A DNA stretch of 64,000 nt from Endotrypanum monterogeii (GCA_000333855.2 CM007317.1:1311192-1375191); one strand, 5' to 3'; positions 51,546 through 62,549 are shown, counted from the stretch's first letter. Translations and numbers: made by a program. Notes: a model not told the origin generated them from the letters alone.

Positions 51546-53150
51546 ATGTTCCCTTTGGGGTACGCCATGGCCGGGACGCAACGGTCCGCGCTTGAAGAAG
51601 CGTATAAGAAAAAAAAGGACTACCTCACAACCCGTATAGCGCCTCTTTACGCTTCAACTAATCCCGCGTCTCTCTGGAATGCAATTGTGAAGCACCGTCT
51701 CGTTCAAAAAAGCGACAGCGGTATAGAAGGGGACACCTACGATGAGCTGATGTTATCGTACGAAGGTTACCGGAACATGGTCTATGACGTGCTGTTTCAT
51801 GTCACACCTGATGAGGACGCATCCGCTGATGCACAAGTGCGGGAGTGGCGGCGCAGCGTCTATTTCCATCATCCTTTTCTTTCACCGGCCACATTCCTTG
51901 CGTTCGCACGGTCGTCGCAAGGCACTGTATCCGCAGTACCCCTCTACGCCTTTGCCGCTAAGCGCTTACTATTGTTTCGAATTAGGGTCGAGCTAGAGCT
52001 TGATGCATCGGTACCGCCGCCAATCTTCTTGGACCGCAAACATCGTGCTTTTGGCGGTCGTCTCCCGTGCCCTCCAAGTGTATCCTCACCCCTGTCTAAT
52101 GGGCTGACCCAGGAAGACATTGAAATATTCATATCGGATTTGGTCCCAAACCTGCGCCTTGTACGTGACATGCCGCCTTGGATGTTGCCTTACTATCTGT
52201 GTCATGCTTCTCGCAAGTTCATGTTCATGTGCGATACACGCGGCGTTGGCGCAATCCCCGTTGATGTCTTCATGAAAAGCGAGGTGTTCTCAGAGCTCTT
52301 GCGCATGTTCGAAAGTGATGCACAGGATGCCATCATTACGTTTCCGAAAGACTGCGTTGTTGAAGTGCCGGCCACATTGGTGTCGTCGTTAGCGGATGCC
52401 GATGACACGGTCCCGGCACTGGTTCTGTCCTTTGAAGAAGAAGGCAACACATTGTCAGATATCTATCACCTGCAACTTCTGGATGGCGAAGTAAAACTTC
52501 AGGTGCCACGGGAGCAGATCTACTGGAGTACCGCCTCGATCGACTACGTGCCGGGGGAGTTGCTCAGCATGGACAATTGGTTTTCCCTTGCACTGATGGG
52601 CCGCATCTACGAACATTTCACCGCTCTTGATGCCGACGGCGACGGAGTTTTAACTCACGAGGAGTTGTCGCACTACAGCAACGACAGCTTCACACCTCTT
52701 TCGATCCAGCGCGTGTTTGAATGCCATGTAAATCACAGCGGCAACCGCCACATTATGGACTACAAGACTTACTTGAATTTTGTGATTGCCACTGAACACG
52801 CAGCGACACGACCTGCGCTGCGGTACCTGTGGACAATCTTGGACCTAGACAACACTAAGACCCATATCAAGGTGGCAACGCTGCACTGTTTCTGCAAGGA
52901 AATCGCAAACGAACTGCTGGCTAATGGTCTCATGGTAGATATCTCAGCCCAGTCCATCTTGTCAGAAATCGTGGACATGATCAACCCTGCTTGGCATGAG
53001 TGGGTGACGCTTGAGGACATCGAGAGGTCTGGTCAGCAGGCCACTGTTCTTCCTGTTCTTCTTAGCCACCGCAACTTTTATGCCTATGACTGCCGCGAAC
53101 AGACGGCAACTTCTGCAAACGACGAATATGCCGATATTACAGAGAAGTGA
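51546..53150 (+). CDS. PP2A B''-type EF-hand regulatory subunit (PPP2R3C-like)
   Basis: 534 residues. The C-terminal half has the B'' layout: a segment of the WFSLALMGRIYEHFTALD type, then a canonical EF-hand loop at residues 362-373 (DADGDGVLTHEE), then a second, degenerate EF-hand with YLNFVIATEH..RPALRYLWTILDLD. The N-terminal half (VYDVLFHVTP, FLAFARSSQG, LLFRIRVELELD) follows the PPP2R3C/TON2 pattern rather than PR72. Such subunits target protein phosphatase 2A, often to centrosomes or cortical microtubules. Calcium binding at the first EF-hand is likely from its residues. The start at 51546 is used; Met8 is equally possible. Confidence 0.85.
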   Translation: MFPLGYAMAGTQRSALEEAYKKKKDYLTTRIAPLYASTNPASLWNAIVKHRLVQKSDSGIEGDTYDELMLSYEGYRNMVYDVLFHVTPDEDASADAQVREWRRSVYFHHPFLSPATFLAFARSSQGTVSAVPLYAFAAKRLLLFRIRVELELDASVPPPIFLDRKHRAFGGRLPCPPSVSSPLSNGLTQEDIEIFISDLVPNLRLVRDMPPWMLPYYLCHASRKFMFMCDTRGVGAIPVDVFMKSEVFSELLRMFESDAQDAIITFPKDCVVEVPATLVSSLADADDTVPALVLSFEEEGNTLSDIYHLQLLDGEVKLQVPREQIYWSTASIDYVPGELLSMDNWFSLALMGRIYEHFTALDADGDGVLTHEELSHYSNDSFTPLSIQRVFECHVNHSGNRHIMDYKTYLNFVIATEHAATRPALRYLWTILDLDNTKTHIKVATLHCFCKEIANELLANGLMVDISAQSILSEIVDMINPAWHEWVTLEDIERSGQQATVLPVLLSHRNFYAYDCREQTATSANDEYADITEK

Positions 53151-53745
53151 TACACGCGATGTTACTCAGGAAGGTCTTGGCGGTTGCTATCCGCAACAGG
53201 GAGTCCTGCTCGTCTCTGCACCGAATATGAGCTTTCTTTTTGAGCGTATATGACTTTTATCGCGTCGTGCAGAGATCGAGTTTGCATATTGCTTTGGGTA
53301 TCTTGGTTTCCTCCGAGAATGTGGTGCTTTGCCCTGTCTCTGTTCATTTCCCGGCTCGGTTTTGTTGTGACGCTTGCATTGGTGGAATTTTGGTCGTTCT
53401 CATGAATGCGACACACACGTAGAGGCCATCTCCCTCTTCGCTTTCCTCTCATAACGGCAGCTGGCTCTTGACCTCTTGCGTAGACCGACACGAGAATGCA
53501 CCTCGGCCTATGCTAAGGTACATTATGGTCAACCTATGTGCACCTTAATGCAGCATAGCATAATTTGTTTTACTTCTGCTTACTATCGCCTCCTCCCCTC
53601 ATCCTACTTTATCCTCCATACTCATTTCCACACACACACACACACAAATCAAAACGCGGAAACGTCTCTCTCTCGCCCCCTCCTTTTTTTTTTCCCCGTC
53701 GTCTCGAACATTTCCAACGTCATTTGAAGAAATAGGGGTGGCACA
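53151..53745 (+). other. Intergenic/UTR, 0.6 kb
   Basis: CA-rich stretch near 53630-53646 and the pyrimidine tract of the L44 gene. No other gene. Confidence 0.7.
53665..53729 (+). promoter_or_regulatory. Probable spliced-leader acceptor for L44
   Basis: CTCTCTCTCGCCCCCTCC and T10 tract, first AG at 53728-53729, 16 nt before the ATG at 53746. A second AG lies at 53734-53735. Confidence 0.6.
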
Positions 53746-54066
53746 ATGGTGAATTATCCGAAAAAGAAGGTCATGCACTGCGACGACGCGCGCTGCAACG
53801 CGCACAAGTCGTTCAAAGTAGTGCAGTACAAGGCCGGCAAGGCCCGCCTTTTTGCCCGGGGTAAGCGTCGTTACGATCGCAAGCAGTCCGGTTATGGTGG
53901 TCAAACCAAGCCCGTCTTTCACAAGAAGGCGAAGACAACCAAAAAGATTGTGCTCAAGCTTCAGTGCTCCGGATGCAAGTGCATCCGCCAAATCGTCCTG
54001 AAGCGCACAAAGCACTTCGAGTTGAACGACAAGAAGAAGACCGGCAACAAAGACCCCACCTGGTAA
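53746..54066 (+). CDS. RPL44: 60S ribosomal protein L44 (eL42)
   Basis: 106 residues, the normal length. The family start (MVNYPKKK, usually MVN.PK.R.T) is followed by two Cys pairs of the zinc ribbon: the first within [12 protein letters not shown], the second CSGCKC. The core motif [27 protein letters not shown] is intact. eL42 sits near the E site of the large subunit. Pro at the TKPVF position is the residue linked to cycloheximide response in yeasts and varies between species. Strong codon bias fits high expression. Confidence 0.97.
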   Translation: MVNYPKKKVMHCDDARCNAHKSFKVVQYKAGKARLFARGKRRYDRKQSGYGGQTKPVFHKKAKTTKKIVLKLQCSGCKCIRQIVLKRTKHFELNDKKKTGNKDPTW

Positions 54067-54683
54067 GTCACTCGTGCTCGCTGTGTCCTCAGTGAGTACA
54101 GCAAATAGCCCCCTCTGCATCATGTCTTTCTTTTCTCTTTTTTTGTTTCTTTGACTTCTTTTTTTCACCTCCTTTTTGATATTCTCGCGATGAGATCAGA
54201 GAAGCTATGTTTTGACAGCAAAGCAGCGGCCTTCAAGGATGTACCCCTGTCACCACCCCAGCTTCCCGTTTTATCCGCAAACATTTTTGTGTGTGGTGAG
54301 TAAACGGTTTACGGCCAGGTGCGGTGTTCAAGTATCGCAGCTCGAGGCAATAGTTTCTCAGCTAGCACTCCTCCTCCTTCCCGCTTGAGCCTCGCTTGTT
54401 CCAGTGTGACACATAAAATAGTGCCGTCGCTGCGAGGTCCACTGTACGCTTTTCTGCCAGCGAAATGTTTCACCTGAATTTGGCTGTCGTCGTCTTCTAT
54501 CGTACCGTCAACTGTGATGCATCTCTCTCCTTCTCTACCCTACGTTTTTTTTTTCGTTCCCACGAGGCTTGGATTTTCTCATGATTCCCTGATCTCCTAG
54601 GCTGCTTCTCCATTCTGGTTATCCTCCACCTACACACCCTTACCGACCTCGCCGCTCGACCTTGCGTTGCCTCATAAAGCATC
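54067..54683 (+). other. Intergenic/UTR, 0.6 kb
   Basis: T-rich 3' flank of L44 and the T/C-rich leader of the next gene; likely acceptor AG at 54565-54566, after a CTCTCTCC...T10 tract. No other gene. Confidence 0.65.
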
Positions 54684-55127
54684 ATGCTCCGCTTCACACT
54701 TCGCGCCCTCGCCCGCAAGGCTCCCGCCAAGGCCAGCAACAAGGCTGGTGCGGCGGCCACTGCCTCCTCTCATGCTGCAGTGACAGCCCCTCAACACGGG
54801 ATTACTATCCCACCGATCCCCGGGGTGCGCTCCGCCCGGGCCCTCCGTTCCCAAAAGATGATGGCGACGCCGCTAGCTCCGCCCACCTTAACTGCAGCCA
54901 AGAAGACCGTCGCCCAGAAAGGTACAAAGAACGCACTGTTAACGCCGAAGTCGCGCTCGCTAAAGGATGCAAGGGTGCCCAAGAAAGCTGCCTCTCCCGC
55001 CAAGGCCATCGCCCCCGTGAAAGCTGCGACCTCCGCGAAGACAATGCAGACGAGGCGGGTCACCGCTCCAAAGAATGCTGCCAAGAAAATTACCAACGCG
55101 GCGAAGGTCAGCAAAACACGCAAGTAA
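54684..55127 (+). CDS. Kinetoplast-associated H1-like protein (KAP)
   Basis: 147 residues, almost all Ala, Lys, Thr, Pro and Arg, like histone H1 C-terminal tails. The N-terminus MLRFTLRALARKA is the short cleavable import signal typical of kinetoplast-associated proteins, which condense the mitochondrial DNA network in trypanosomatids. AAK/APK-type runs (KKAASPAKAIAPVKAAT) make up the rest, and no globular domain is present. Assignment to the KAP group rests on composition and presequence; the exact KAP number cannot be told. A basic coiled-coil gene follows downstream. Confidence 0.8.
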   Translation: MLRFTLRALARKAPAKASNKAGAAATASSHAAVTAPQHGITIPPIPGVRSARALRSQKMMATPLAPPTLTAAKKTVAQKGTKNALLTPKSRSLKDARVPKKAASPAKAIAPVKAATSAKTMQTRRVTAPKNAAKKITNAAKVSKTRK

Positions 55128-56788
55128 ATGCAGTCTTCGTACGCTTTTTGTGCTGTAAGAGTCACTGCCAGCCAGGGAAACAAGTATCAAGTAAATGACA
55201 AGGGAGTGACGGCAACCAAGGCAGTCGAAGCAATACTGGCTCCTCACGTCAATACTTACTTTCCACACGCATCTTTTTTTCTGTTGAACCTGTGTCAAAG
55301 TCTCTCCTTCACCAAAACCTTTTCATAGAGTATCTGCCGTATTTCTGTGCTTTCATCGTGACTCGCATTATCGAGTATTAACTCGCCTGCGCACTCGTCC
55401 TGAGCTGCGCCGCGTCGCCGATGGACACGGTCTCCTTCCCTTCCCTTTTCATTTGTACGTGTATGCTGGTGCACGCGCATAGTTGTGGACGACGTGAGTT
55501 TTTTTTTATGTTTTTTTTTTGATCTCTTTCTCTCCTCATAGAGTCCCTGATGTTTTTTTTTGAAGTGTTTGGTTCCCCTCCCTAAGTGCTCAAGTTCTCT
55601 AACTGGTGTTGTTGTTGAAAGGAGAGGGTGTGTGTGGGTCGTGCCCTCACGCTCCTCTCTTTTATGTGTAGGGTGAGATGTTGTTCACTTGCCTTTCGTC
55701 ACCGCTCTCTCTGACTATCACGTCTTTGTTCTTATCCCGTAGGCAGTGTCTGGAAATCGGCGCCTTCAGTCGCACCGTGCGCGGTCACTTGTGCCGATGG
55801 CAAATCATGAGGCTGCAGACACGGGTTCGAGCACAAGTCAGAGAAGGACGAGCCTGTAGAATTGATAAAAACCAGTCCTCATGCTGCCCCACCCCCTTCC
55901 CCTTTCATTGTCTTCTTATTTCTTTTTTATCGTATTTCTGAGCGCTTTTTTTTTTTTTTTGATTGCACCTGCATCTACGTGAAAAGGGCGAAAGGAGTGT
56001 GGGGTAATTCATGAGGGCTGTAGCAGAGAAATGATAATGCTAATAGTGCGTTAGTGCACTACCACCATAAAAAAAAAAATCAATGAAACCAATTCTCAAA
56101 AAGAATTTAGGTAATGACAAATAGTTACCATGAACTCATTGCACATCCCAATCGTATTCGCAGTTCCGATCACTGCGTCGCTCTCCACATACCCCGACCT
56201 CTTTGAGATTCCCTGGTTTCTAAGCGGTAAAATAACTTATCTATAAGGGAGACGTGCTCGTGTGCACGCCACGGAGCGCCGCCCTACTTTTGTTTGCCCG
56301 CGTGTTTCCCCATGCCACCCTGAATGAGGATCCACTTTTGTTCGGGGTAGTTTTGGGATAACTGAAGTGCTTGGGATGGTTTGCGAAAGAATCATCTTCC
56401 GTTGGTCATCCCTTTATCTTGTTCTGGTCACTTTCTTTTCCTGTTTCTCCAACGTTTCCTCAAAACTGCCTTGATCATCTTACCCACACTGACAGCAGTG
56501 GCGATCTAGTGTGAGTCTCTGTGCGTGCTCTGTGCTAGTCCGAGCATTTGGATTCACCTAAGCCTAAGAGGAGCAAATCCTCAAGAAACCCAGAAGGGAA
56601 AGAGCGAGAGCGGCACTGCTCTCAACAACAGGGTATCATTTGGTAGCAGTGTCGCTGCAGCTATACACCCCTACGTTCATTCCAACATTCGCCACCGCTA
56701 CTGTGCTTTTTAAAATTTCCAATAAGCTGTTTTCATTTCATTTTCTTCCAACAGCTCTGCACACCTTTTTTTTTTTCTGGCAAGGGAG
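55128..56788 (+). other. Intergenic, 1.66 kb
   Basis: T runs (55500, 55943-55960), A11 near 56069, and no coding sequence I can support. It holds the KAP 3' UTR and the leader of the next gene. Confidence 0.6.
56731..56754 (+). promoter_or_regulatory. Probable spliced-leader acceptor
   Basis: TTTCATTTCATTTTCTTCCAACAG with AG at 56753-56754. A second tract and AG (56783-56784) lies just before the ATG at 56789. Confidence 0.55.
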
Positions 56789-58144
56789 ATGCTGAAGACT
56801 TTGCTCTTGCTACAATGGCGCATTGGGCAGCCAACCGCGTTTTTGGCCGCTCCGAAGATGAGTACTAAACCAACCCAAGCGGCGAGACGAATGGTCTATC
56901 GGCAACAGGAAAAGGCGGCGGAAAAGCAGTTTTGGAGGCTCATCTCAAAAGCGCGAATACAACGACAACGCCAGGTTGCCAATGCTATAAGGCAGGCCAC
57001 AGCTGCCAAGTCCACCAAAGCCGCGGCTCCCAAGAATATCGCTCTTTACGCCAAAAATCGAAATATTGCCAAAGCAGAACTCATAGCAATTGCAAAAGAA
57101 GTGGAGGAAAGTAAACGAAAGGCGCGGGATATTGAAATTGCACCCCCATCGGTTACGAAAACAATGACCCCCGTCAAGCCACAACCCACTCAGCGGGAAA
57201 CTAGAGACTGTGATAAGAAGAAAGCCGCGCGGGAGGCGCGCTTCCTGGCTTCCCTGCAACGGCGGGTAGAAAAACGTAAAGCACGCATCAATGCTCTTCT
57301 CGCGAAGCGAACCAAAATCGAAGATGCAAAGGCAAATGCACAAGCAAAGGCTCAGGCTAAAGAGGAAGCGGCTGCAGAGTTGGCTGCAAAGGCACAACAA
57401 GATTTCGAAGAAACCCTTCGTAGGCGCCAGGAGAAGCAAGCTGCGCGTGTCAAGGCAATTGTGGACAGCCGCGCAAAGGCGTCTGCTGAAGCCGAGGCTG
57501 CCAACGCGAGCGCCGAAAAGCGCTTTGCCGAGAAGCTTCAACGACTTGAGAAAGAGCGCGAGGAACGTATTGAGGCTATCATTGCAGAGCATTTGAACGC
57601 TGGTGAAGCGGCCGGTATCGAAATACCCACACACAATGCAGCTGCAGAGCCGGCCACTGAGAAGTCGAAGGCTCGAAAATCCAGGAAAAAAGGAAATACG
57701 ACCTCCGAGGCGTCTCTTGAAAATCTCGATGTTGCTCCTTCAGAGGCAACGGAGCCGACAAGTGTGGCGCCTGTAAAAGCAGTCTCAGTCGAGGTACCTG
57801 TGAAAAAAGTAACTGCTCGACAGCCGAAGCGCCGAGTTGCATCCTCAAAAACAGAGTTACCAGAAGAGGCGGTGAACACCACACCCACGGAATCTATTGA
57901 GGAAGTTGTGGCAACACCTTCAGAAGCGTATGAAATGCAAACAGCCAGTGAGCTACCCCCCTCAGCTTCTGAGTCGCCTCAGGTGACCACGGACAACGCT
58001 GAGGAACTAAAGAAAGCGCACGAAGAGGTTGTTGCGCAGCTGGAAAAGGCAACACAACAGAGCACGCCACTCTCAAGCCGAACTCCGCCAGCGCCGAGGA
58101 CCTGGTCGGTTCCTGAGAATTCAACAGGGCTTTTCCGCTTGTAG
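56789..58144 (+). CDS. Basic coiled-coil protein, possibly kinetoplast-associated
   Basis: 451 residues. The N-terminus (MLKTLLLLQWRIGQPTAFLAAPK) is hydrophobic with basic residues and no acidic ones, compatible with mitochondrial import. Residues ~30-285 are very rich in Ala, Lys, Arg, Glu and Gln with long helical runs (QAKAQAKEEAAAELAAKAQQD, EKRFAEKLQRLEKEREER). Within them a KRKARINALL/RVKAIVDSR/RIEAIIAEH motif repeats about every 65 residues, each preceded by 'F...L.RR.EK'. The last ~160 residues are Thr/Glu/Pro-rich. Its position next to a KAP gene and a similar composition suggest a mitochondrial DNA- or cytoskeleton-associated role; that is inference. Confidence 0.82.
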   Translation: MLKTLLLLQWRIGQPTAFLAAPKMSTKPTQAARRMVYRQQEKAAEKQFWRLISKARIQRQRQVANAIRQATAAKSTKAAAPKNIALYAKNRNIAKAELIAIAKEVEESKRKARDIEIAPPSVTKTMTPVKPQPTQRETRDCDKKKAAREARFLASLQRRVEKRKARINALLAKRTKIEDAKANAQAKAQAKEEAAAELAAKAQQDFEETLRRRQEKQAARVKAIVDSRAKASAEAEAANASAEKRFAEKLQRLEKEREERIEAIIAEHLNAGEAAGIEIPTHNAAAEPATEKSKARKSRKKGNTTSEASLENLDVAPSEATEPTSVAPVKAVSVEVPVKKVTARQPKRRVASSKTELPEEAVNTTPTESIEEVVATPSEAYEMQTASELPPSASESPQVTTDNAEELKKAHEEVVAQLEKATQQSTPLSSRTPPAPRTWSVPENSTGLFRL

Positions 58145-59324
58145 AGGGTCAACACGTAGCCCTCACCACGCGGTACGCTTTTATCTCAGTGCTTTCGCTC
58201 AATTGCAAAAAAAGAAACTATGCGCGTGACTCGTGAATGTACCGTTTGTCTTTACATTTCAAATATGAATGAGCGTGTTTTTTTTTTTTTCATGCTGACT
58301 GATTTGGTGTGATGATACAGTCATAGCAGTGTGAGAATTTCTCACACACACATGCTAAGAGGGGGTGTTGGTACACCAGCGTGCGCGTGTGTGCCGTGGA
58401 TGAAGTGCTCCACTATGGTGTGAGGAGAACCTCTGTTCAAGCCCTTTCCGGTCTTCCATAACTCTTATCCTTCCGGTGAGGGGTCGCAGTTGTAGAATTA
58501 GCCTCATACAGCTTGAGAAGTTAGGAGGCGAGAGATGTTGTTGTTGTTGTTTTTTGACCTTCGTGTTGCTGACCGCCTCACACGGCATACCCCTCCACTG
58601 CTGCTTCTGTTGCTGCAGTGTGTGGTGGCCGCTGTGCAAGCGATGCCGTAGGAGAGTGCGCGTACCTGAGGGAGGCGGCGGTCAAACGAGACTATTAGAG
58701 AGATGGTTCGGTGTTCCAGTCATCATGTCCATCTAGTCCCCCCCCCCCCGCTCTCCCTCATCTATCGCGTTGAGCGCTGCGTGGATTCATCTTTCTTTTC
58801 GCTTGACTGTCTTCTTGTTCGATCGCGCCATACATACACTGTGAGCTGCGACGGACCACTTCATAGAAACAGATACCTCCATGTGTTTTGATTCAAGTGC
58901 AGACTGTGAAAAAGCTCATTCCCAAGGGGATAGCTCACCTTTCATGAGTGCACCAGCAGTACAGGCTTCTTGTTGAACGCAGCCCATGCATACACATCTA
59001 CCATTTCAGTGTCTATTGTGATAGCACGCTTCAGCCAGTTATTACCCCTTGGTGTGTTTTTCCCAAAATGCCTTTAAAGGGGTGAGCGCGCAGATATTTG
59101 ACTGTGTGTGTTTGTAATGCTTTCTTCTTAAAGGTTTCTCTTGTGTAATGGAGTGTTACTTGCCTTTCTTTTTTTCCGTACTCCCTTTTCTCCCTTGCTT
59201 CTCTGCCCTCTTTGCCGTTGATCCCGCATCGCGTCATGTTTGCGGCGCACTTCATATGTAATTCAGCGGTAACGCTGACGTGTTTCACACCCTCTTCCGG
59301 GGCTGATACTCACCTTGAAGAAGA
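58145..59324 (+). other. Intergenic/UTR, 1.18 kb
   Basis: T12 run near 58279, a C run near 58738 and T-rich stretches. No gene is seen. The ABC gene leader is at the right end. Confidence 0.65.
59161..59266 (+). promoter_or_regulatory. Probable spliced-leader acceptor for ABC gene
   Basis: T/C-rich tract (TTTCTTTTTTTCC...CTCCCTTTTCTCCCTTGC) and first following AG at 59265-59266, about 58 nt before the ATG. Confidence 0.5.
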
Positions 59325-62174
59325 ATGAGCCTGGTCAGGGCACCCTGGTTCCTCATTCCAGCTGCCAGCACCACGTTTGCTGTAGTGGTGACGGTGTTTG
59401 TCAACATTAGAAACCATCAGGTACTGAGGCACCGAATCCAGTTCAGTGCATCACGCGAAGCCGAATCCTTCATTAGTGCAGTCGCCGACCTCGCCAACAA
59501 TTGTGACAAAAGCACCTCTCCCTCAGTGGGGGACACTCCTACTTTAGTGATCGATCTGAACACCACACATCAACGCATCGTTGTATCTGAAGGACGGTTG
59601 CTTCGAATCAATTGTAATTTATTGTCCTTGTTCGATCGCTACGCAGTCGCATGCCAGTGCTCTACGCTTCCAGATGCAGTGAAAGTGGACATGTTCAATT
59701 GTCTCAGCGCAGTCGTGGAGGCCCATCTGAATGCCTACGTCAGCACCAGTGCCATGTTCGACAACGTTGCGGATGCCTCCAGAGCTCTCGCGGTTTCTGA
59801 GATGCTTTTCGGACGCCGCTATCATGTTGCACGCTTCCTGAGTGCATCATTGTCTTCGTCTGGCCTACTGTTACGTACACCACCGTGGCAACTCCTCGCA
59901 AAGGCGGTGCGTAAAAATAATGATGACAGAAGCATGTGGCACACCATCTCTGTATTTGTACGCCTTATTAATAGCACATGTACTTGTACAGAGAAGGTGA
60001 TTTTCACACTCCTTGCCGTCGTTAGCATAACCGAAATCTCACGGCTCATTCTCTTTGCGTCGCCTGCGACGGGGCCGTCGGCACTTTTCTATACTGCAAA
60101 GGTCCTTGAAGCCACCACGACCGAGGCAGGGTATCCGTGCAAGTGGAGAACATTTGTGTGGCAAGTGTTGAGTTCCTCACCGGGGCGTATGCTGGGGAGT
60201 GCCACCCTCTCCGGTGTCGCTTCGCATCTGTTCAGTTCCGCGAAAGAAGCTGCCTCCGATGCGGTGCTGCGCCGCTTTGACGTGACCCTCAAGGCGGACA
60301 CAGTTTTGGCGCTCACGCGGTTTGACTATATTGGAGATCCTTATTGGCCCATTCCAGGTCGGGTTCACAATGCCCTCAGCATTGTCACCAACTTTTCTTT
60401 GGCTGACATTCAACGAATGGTGAATGTGGTAGGGGAGCGAGTGCAGATGTGGCGCACAGTGTGGCGCTTCCCCGTCGCATGTACGGTGGGATGGCTCACT
60501 CGCCAAGGACTTGACTGGCTACAGTGGAGTTGGGTACGTGCTTCCCTCATGGCATCGTTTGTCTCGTCCTGCGAAAATGACGTGAAGCGGTGTCGCCGAA
60601 CCTCAGGTGAGCAGGCCGGTGTTCGTCCCTGTCACCGGTCAGGGTCCCCATACCGTACACATCACGGCCTTCAAGTTCTGCTGCTTGCAGCGACATCCCC
60701 TTCACCCATGGGGTCTTCATCTGCAGCTGTAGTGCTGTGGTTGGCCGAGCATACCCGCTGGCCACTCGCACCGCCCACTTGCTTGGCGACGACAGAACAG
60801 GTTTTGGCTGTCGTCTCCAGCGCAAATAAACATGTTAGGATACTCCGTGATCGATACAATGCTGCGCGTGAGCTCAGGACGATGTCTGACGAAGAGGCAC
60901 ACGCTGAAGGCTCGTTTGCCGCCACGCTCGGATCACTACGTGCACGTGGGCAGCTCGACCTGGAGCCAACGAACTGGCACCCCACCTCTTCAATGTCGAC
61001 AATGGGGCTTGGTAGCGATCTTTTAGAAGAAGTGATGGACAAGGCACTATCGAGCACCAACAACGTTCCGATAATGGCAGCCGTTGCCGCTACTCAGACG
61101 CAGTCGCAGGTCCGATATGGCACATCGCCGCCGCACTTTGGAGATGCTGTGACAGCTTCCTACGATGTGACCAGAGTGCTGGAGAGCGGTAGCCTTTTCG
61201 TCCAACCACCAGCGCAACCGTGGGCGCTGGTTTCTTCTTTTCAGTTTGATGTGCAAACGGCTCAATTGCGTTATCATGACCACGAGACGTACGCACGTAG
61301 CGTTGAGGTTCTCGTGCATGTGCAGAATGCGCATGAACCTATCCTTGATGCAAAGCGATGGGAGCAATACGAAAGTACTTCATCGTTGCTGCTCTCCAAC
61401 AGTGGCATCAGCGCTCCTTGGCGAGTTACGTTTGACCACGTCTTCTTCCGGTATCCTGGCACGGAGCAGGACGTACTGCACGATATATGTTTCGACGCTT
61501 TGCCAGGCAGTTTTCTTGGCATTGTGGGCTACAGCGGTGCAGGAAAGACCACATTACTCTTGCTTCTCGCCCGCATTTATGCGCCGACGCAAGGGCAAAT
61601 CCGCATCAATGGCTTTCCAATCGAGAGCATCCCTCCGCGCGCGCTCCGCCGCCGACTGGGAAACTGCTGGCAAGGTGACAGGGACACCTGTTTCTTGGAA
61701 GGAATAAGTGTTGAGTGTAATGTGGCGTACGGTAACCTTGCTGCGGCATCTACCAGCTCCGTGATCACTGCCCTTTCACTGGCCTGCATGCACGCTTCAG
61801 TTACAGAGCGTCCCAACGGGTTGAAGGAGCCGCTGTGGTACAGCGAATGGAGTGGTGGGGAAGTGGCGCGACTCATGTTGGCACGTGCAGTTATGGTGCC
61901 TTCCAACGACGCCGGTATGTATGTGTTCGACGAATGCACTAACAGCCTGGACTCGTTGACGGAGGCCAAAATATTTTCTGGATGCCTGAGCAGTGAACGG
62001 AGTGTAACCCGTGTTCTCGCCTCACATCATCTCTCGTCGCTCCGAAACGCGGATAAGATTCTTGTTCTCGCGCACGGGCGCATTGTGGAACAAGGCACCT
62101 GGACACAACTTCTCCGCGGTGCTGAAACCTCTCTTTTCCACACGCTTTACCGTGCACAGTCCTGGACCTCATGA
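59325..62174 (+). CDS. ABC transporter-like protein, ABCB-type ATPase domain
   Basis: 949 residues. The C-terminal ~250 form one ABC ATPase domain. It has an A-loop Tyr in FFRYPG, Walker A GYSGAGKT at 735-742, Q-loop region LGNCWQGD, signature SGGEVARL from 843, Walker B FDE with Asp869/Glu870, a D-loop NSLD and the switch His901 (ASHHLSS). The spacing and flanks match ABCB/TAP-type half transporters. The N-terminal ~650 residues show only a few hydrophobic segments (7-28, ~225-245) and do not give a clean six-span domain. The membrane part is therefore degenerate, divergent or absent. Substrate and membrane are unknown. All ATPase motifs look intact, so activity is expected. Confidence 0.85.
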   Translation: MSLVRAPWFLIPAASTTFAVVVTVFVNIRNHQVLRHRIQFSASREAESFISAVADLANNCDKSTSPSVGDTPTLVIDLNTTHQRIVVSEGRLLRINCNLLSLFDRYAVACQCSTLPDAVKVDMFNCLSAVVEAHLNAYVSTSAMFDNVADASRALAVSEMLFGRRYHVARFLSASLSSSGLLLRTPPWQLLAKAVRKNNDDRSMWHTISVFVRLINSTCTCTEKVIFTLLAVVSITEISRLILFASPATGPSALFYTAKVLEATTTEAGYPCKWRTFVWQVLSSSPGRMLGSATLSGVASHLFSSAKEAASDAVLRRFDVTLKADTVLALTRFDYIGDPYWPIPGRVHNALSIVTNFSLADIQRMVNVVGERVQMWRTVWRFPVACTVGWLTRQGLDWLQWSWVRASLMASFVSSCENDVKRCRRTSGEQAGVRPCHRSGSPYRTHHGLQVLLLAATSPSPMGSSSAAVVLWLAEHTRWPLAPPTCLATTEQVLAVVSSANKHVRILRDRYNAARELRTMSDEEAHAEGSFAATLGSLRARGQLDLEPTNWHPTSSMSTMGLGSDLLEEVMDKALSSTNNVPIMAAVAATQTQSQVRYGTSPPHFGDAVTASYDVTRVLESGSLFVQPPAQPWALVSSFQFDVQTAQLRYHDHETYARSVEVLVHVQNAHEPILDAKRWEQYESTSSLLLSNSGISAPWRVTFDHVFFRYPGTEQDVLHDICFDALPGSFLGIVGYSGAGKTTLLLLLARIYAPTQGQIRINGFPIESIPPRALRRRLGNCWQGDRDTCFLEGISVECNVAYGNLAAASTSSVITALSLACMHASVTERPNGLKEPLWYSEWSGGEVARLMLARAVMVPSNDAGMYVFDECTNSLDSLTEAKIFSGCLSSERSVTRVLASHHLSSLRNADKILVLAHGRIVEQGTWTQLLRGAETSLFHTLYRAQSWTS

Positions 62175-62549
62175 ATGGGCAGCCTAAATACCTAACTTTC
62201 AGAGAAGCAGGTTTGTTTTGGGTCTTTGTCCTGGAAGCAACAGTTTGCTTGTATGGGCCTAGTCTGCCATACACACACCGCACCACCCACCCTTACCTCA
62301 CACACAGGTACCCCCACTGCTATCCTACGAACACCTGATGGAGCGGGAACAGGTCTTTTGATAAACGAGAAGAACAAAAAAGAAAAAAAAATACTGGGGG
62401 TGATACCCTTTCGTACATGGGGAAAGTGGAGTATGCGCATTCCGCCTACTTTTTTTTTTCCAATGCCGACTCGAATCTCTCCCTTGATAATATCAGGCCA
62501 TGCTCTTACCCGCACTCACCGCATCCTCCTTTTCCACCCTCCCCGTCCT

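Noticed and set aside
54662..55198. 178-codon frame overlapping the KAP gene.
   Set aside because: It is a shadow frame of a repetitive Ala/Lys-rich gene, has a non-Leishmania-like composition, and starts before the likely leader.
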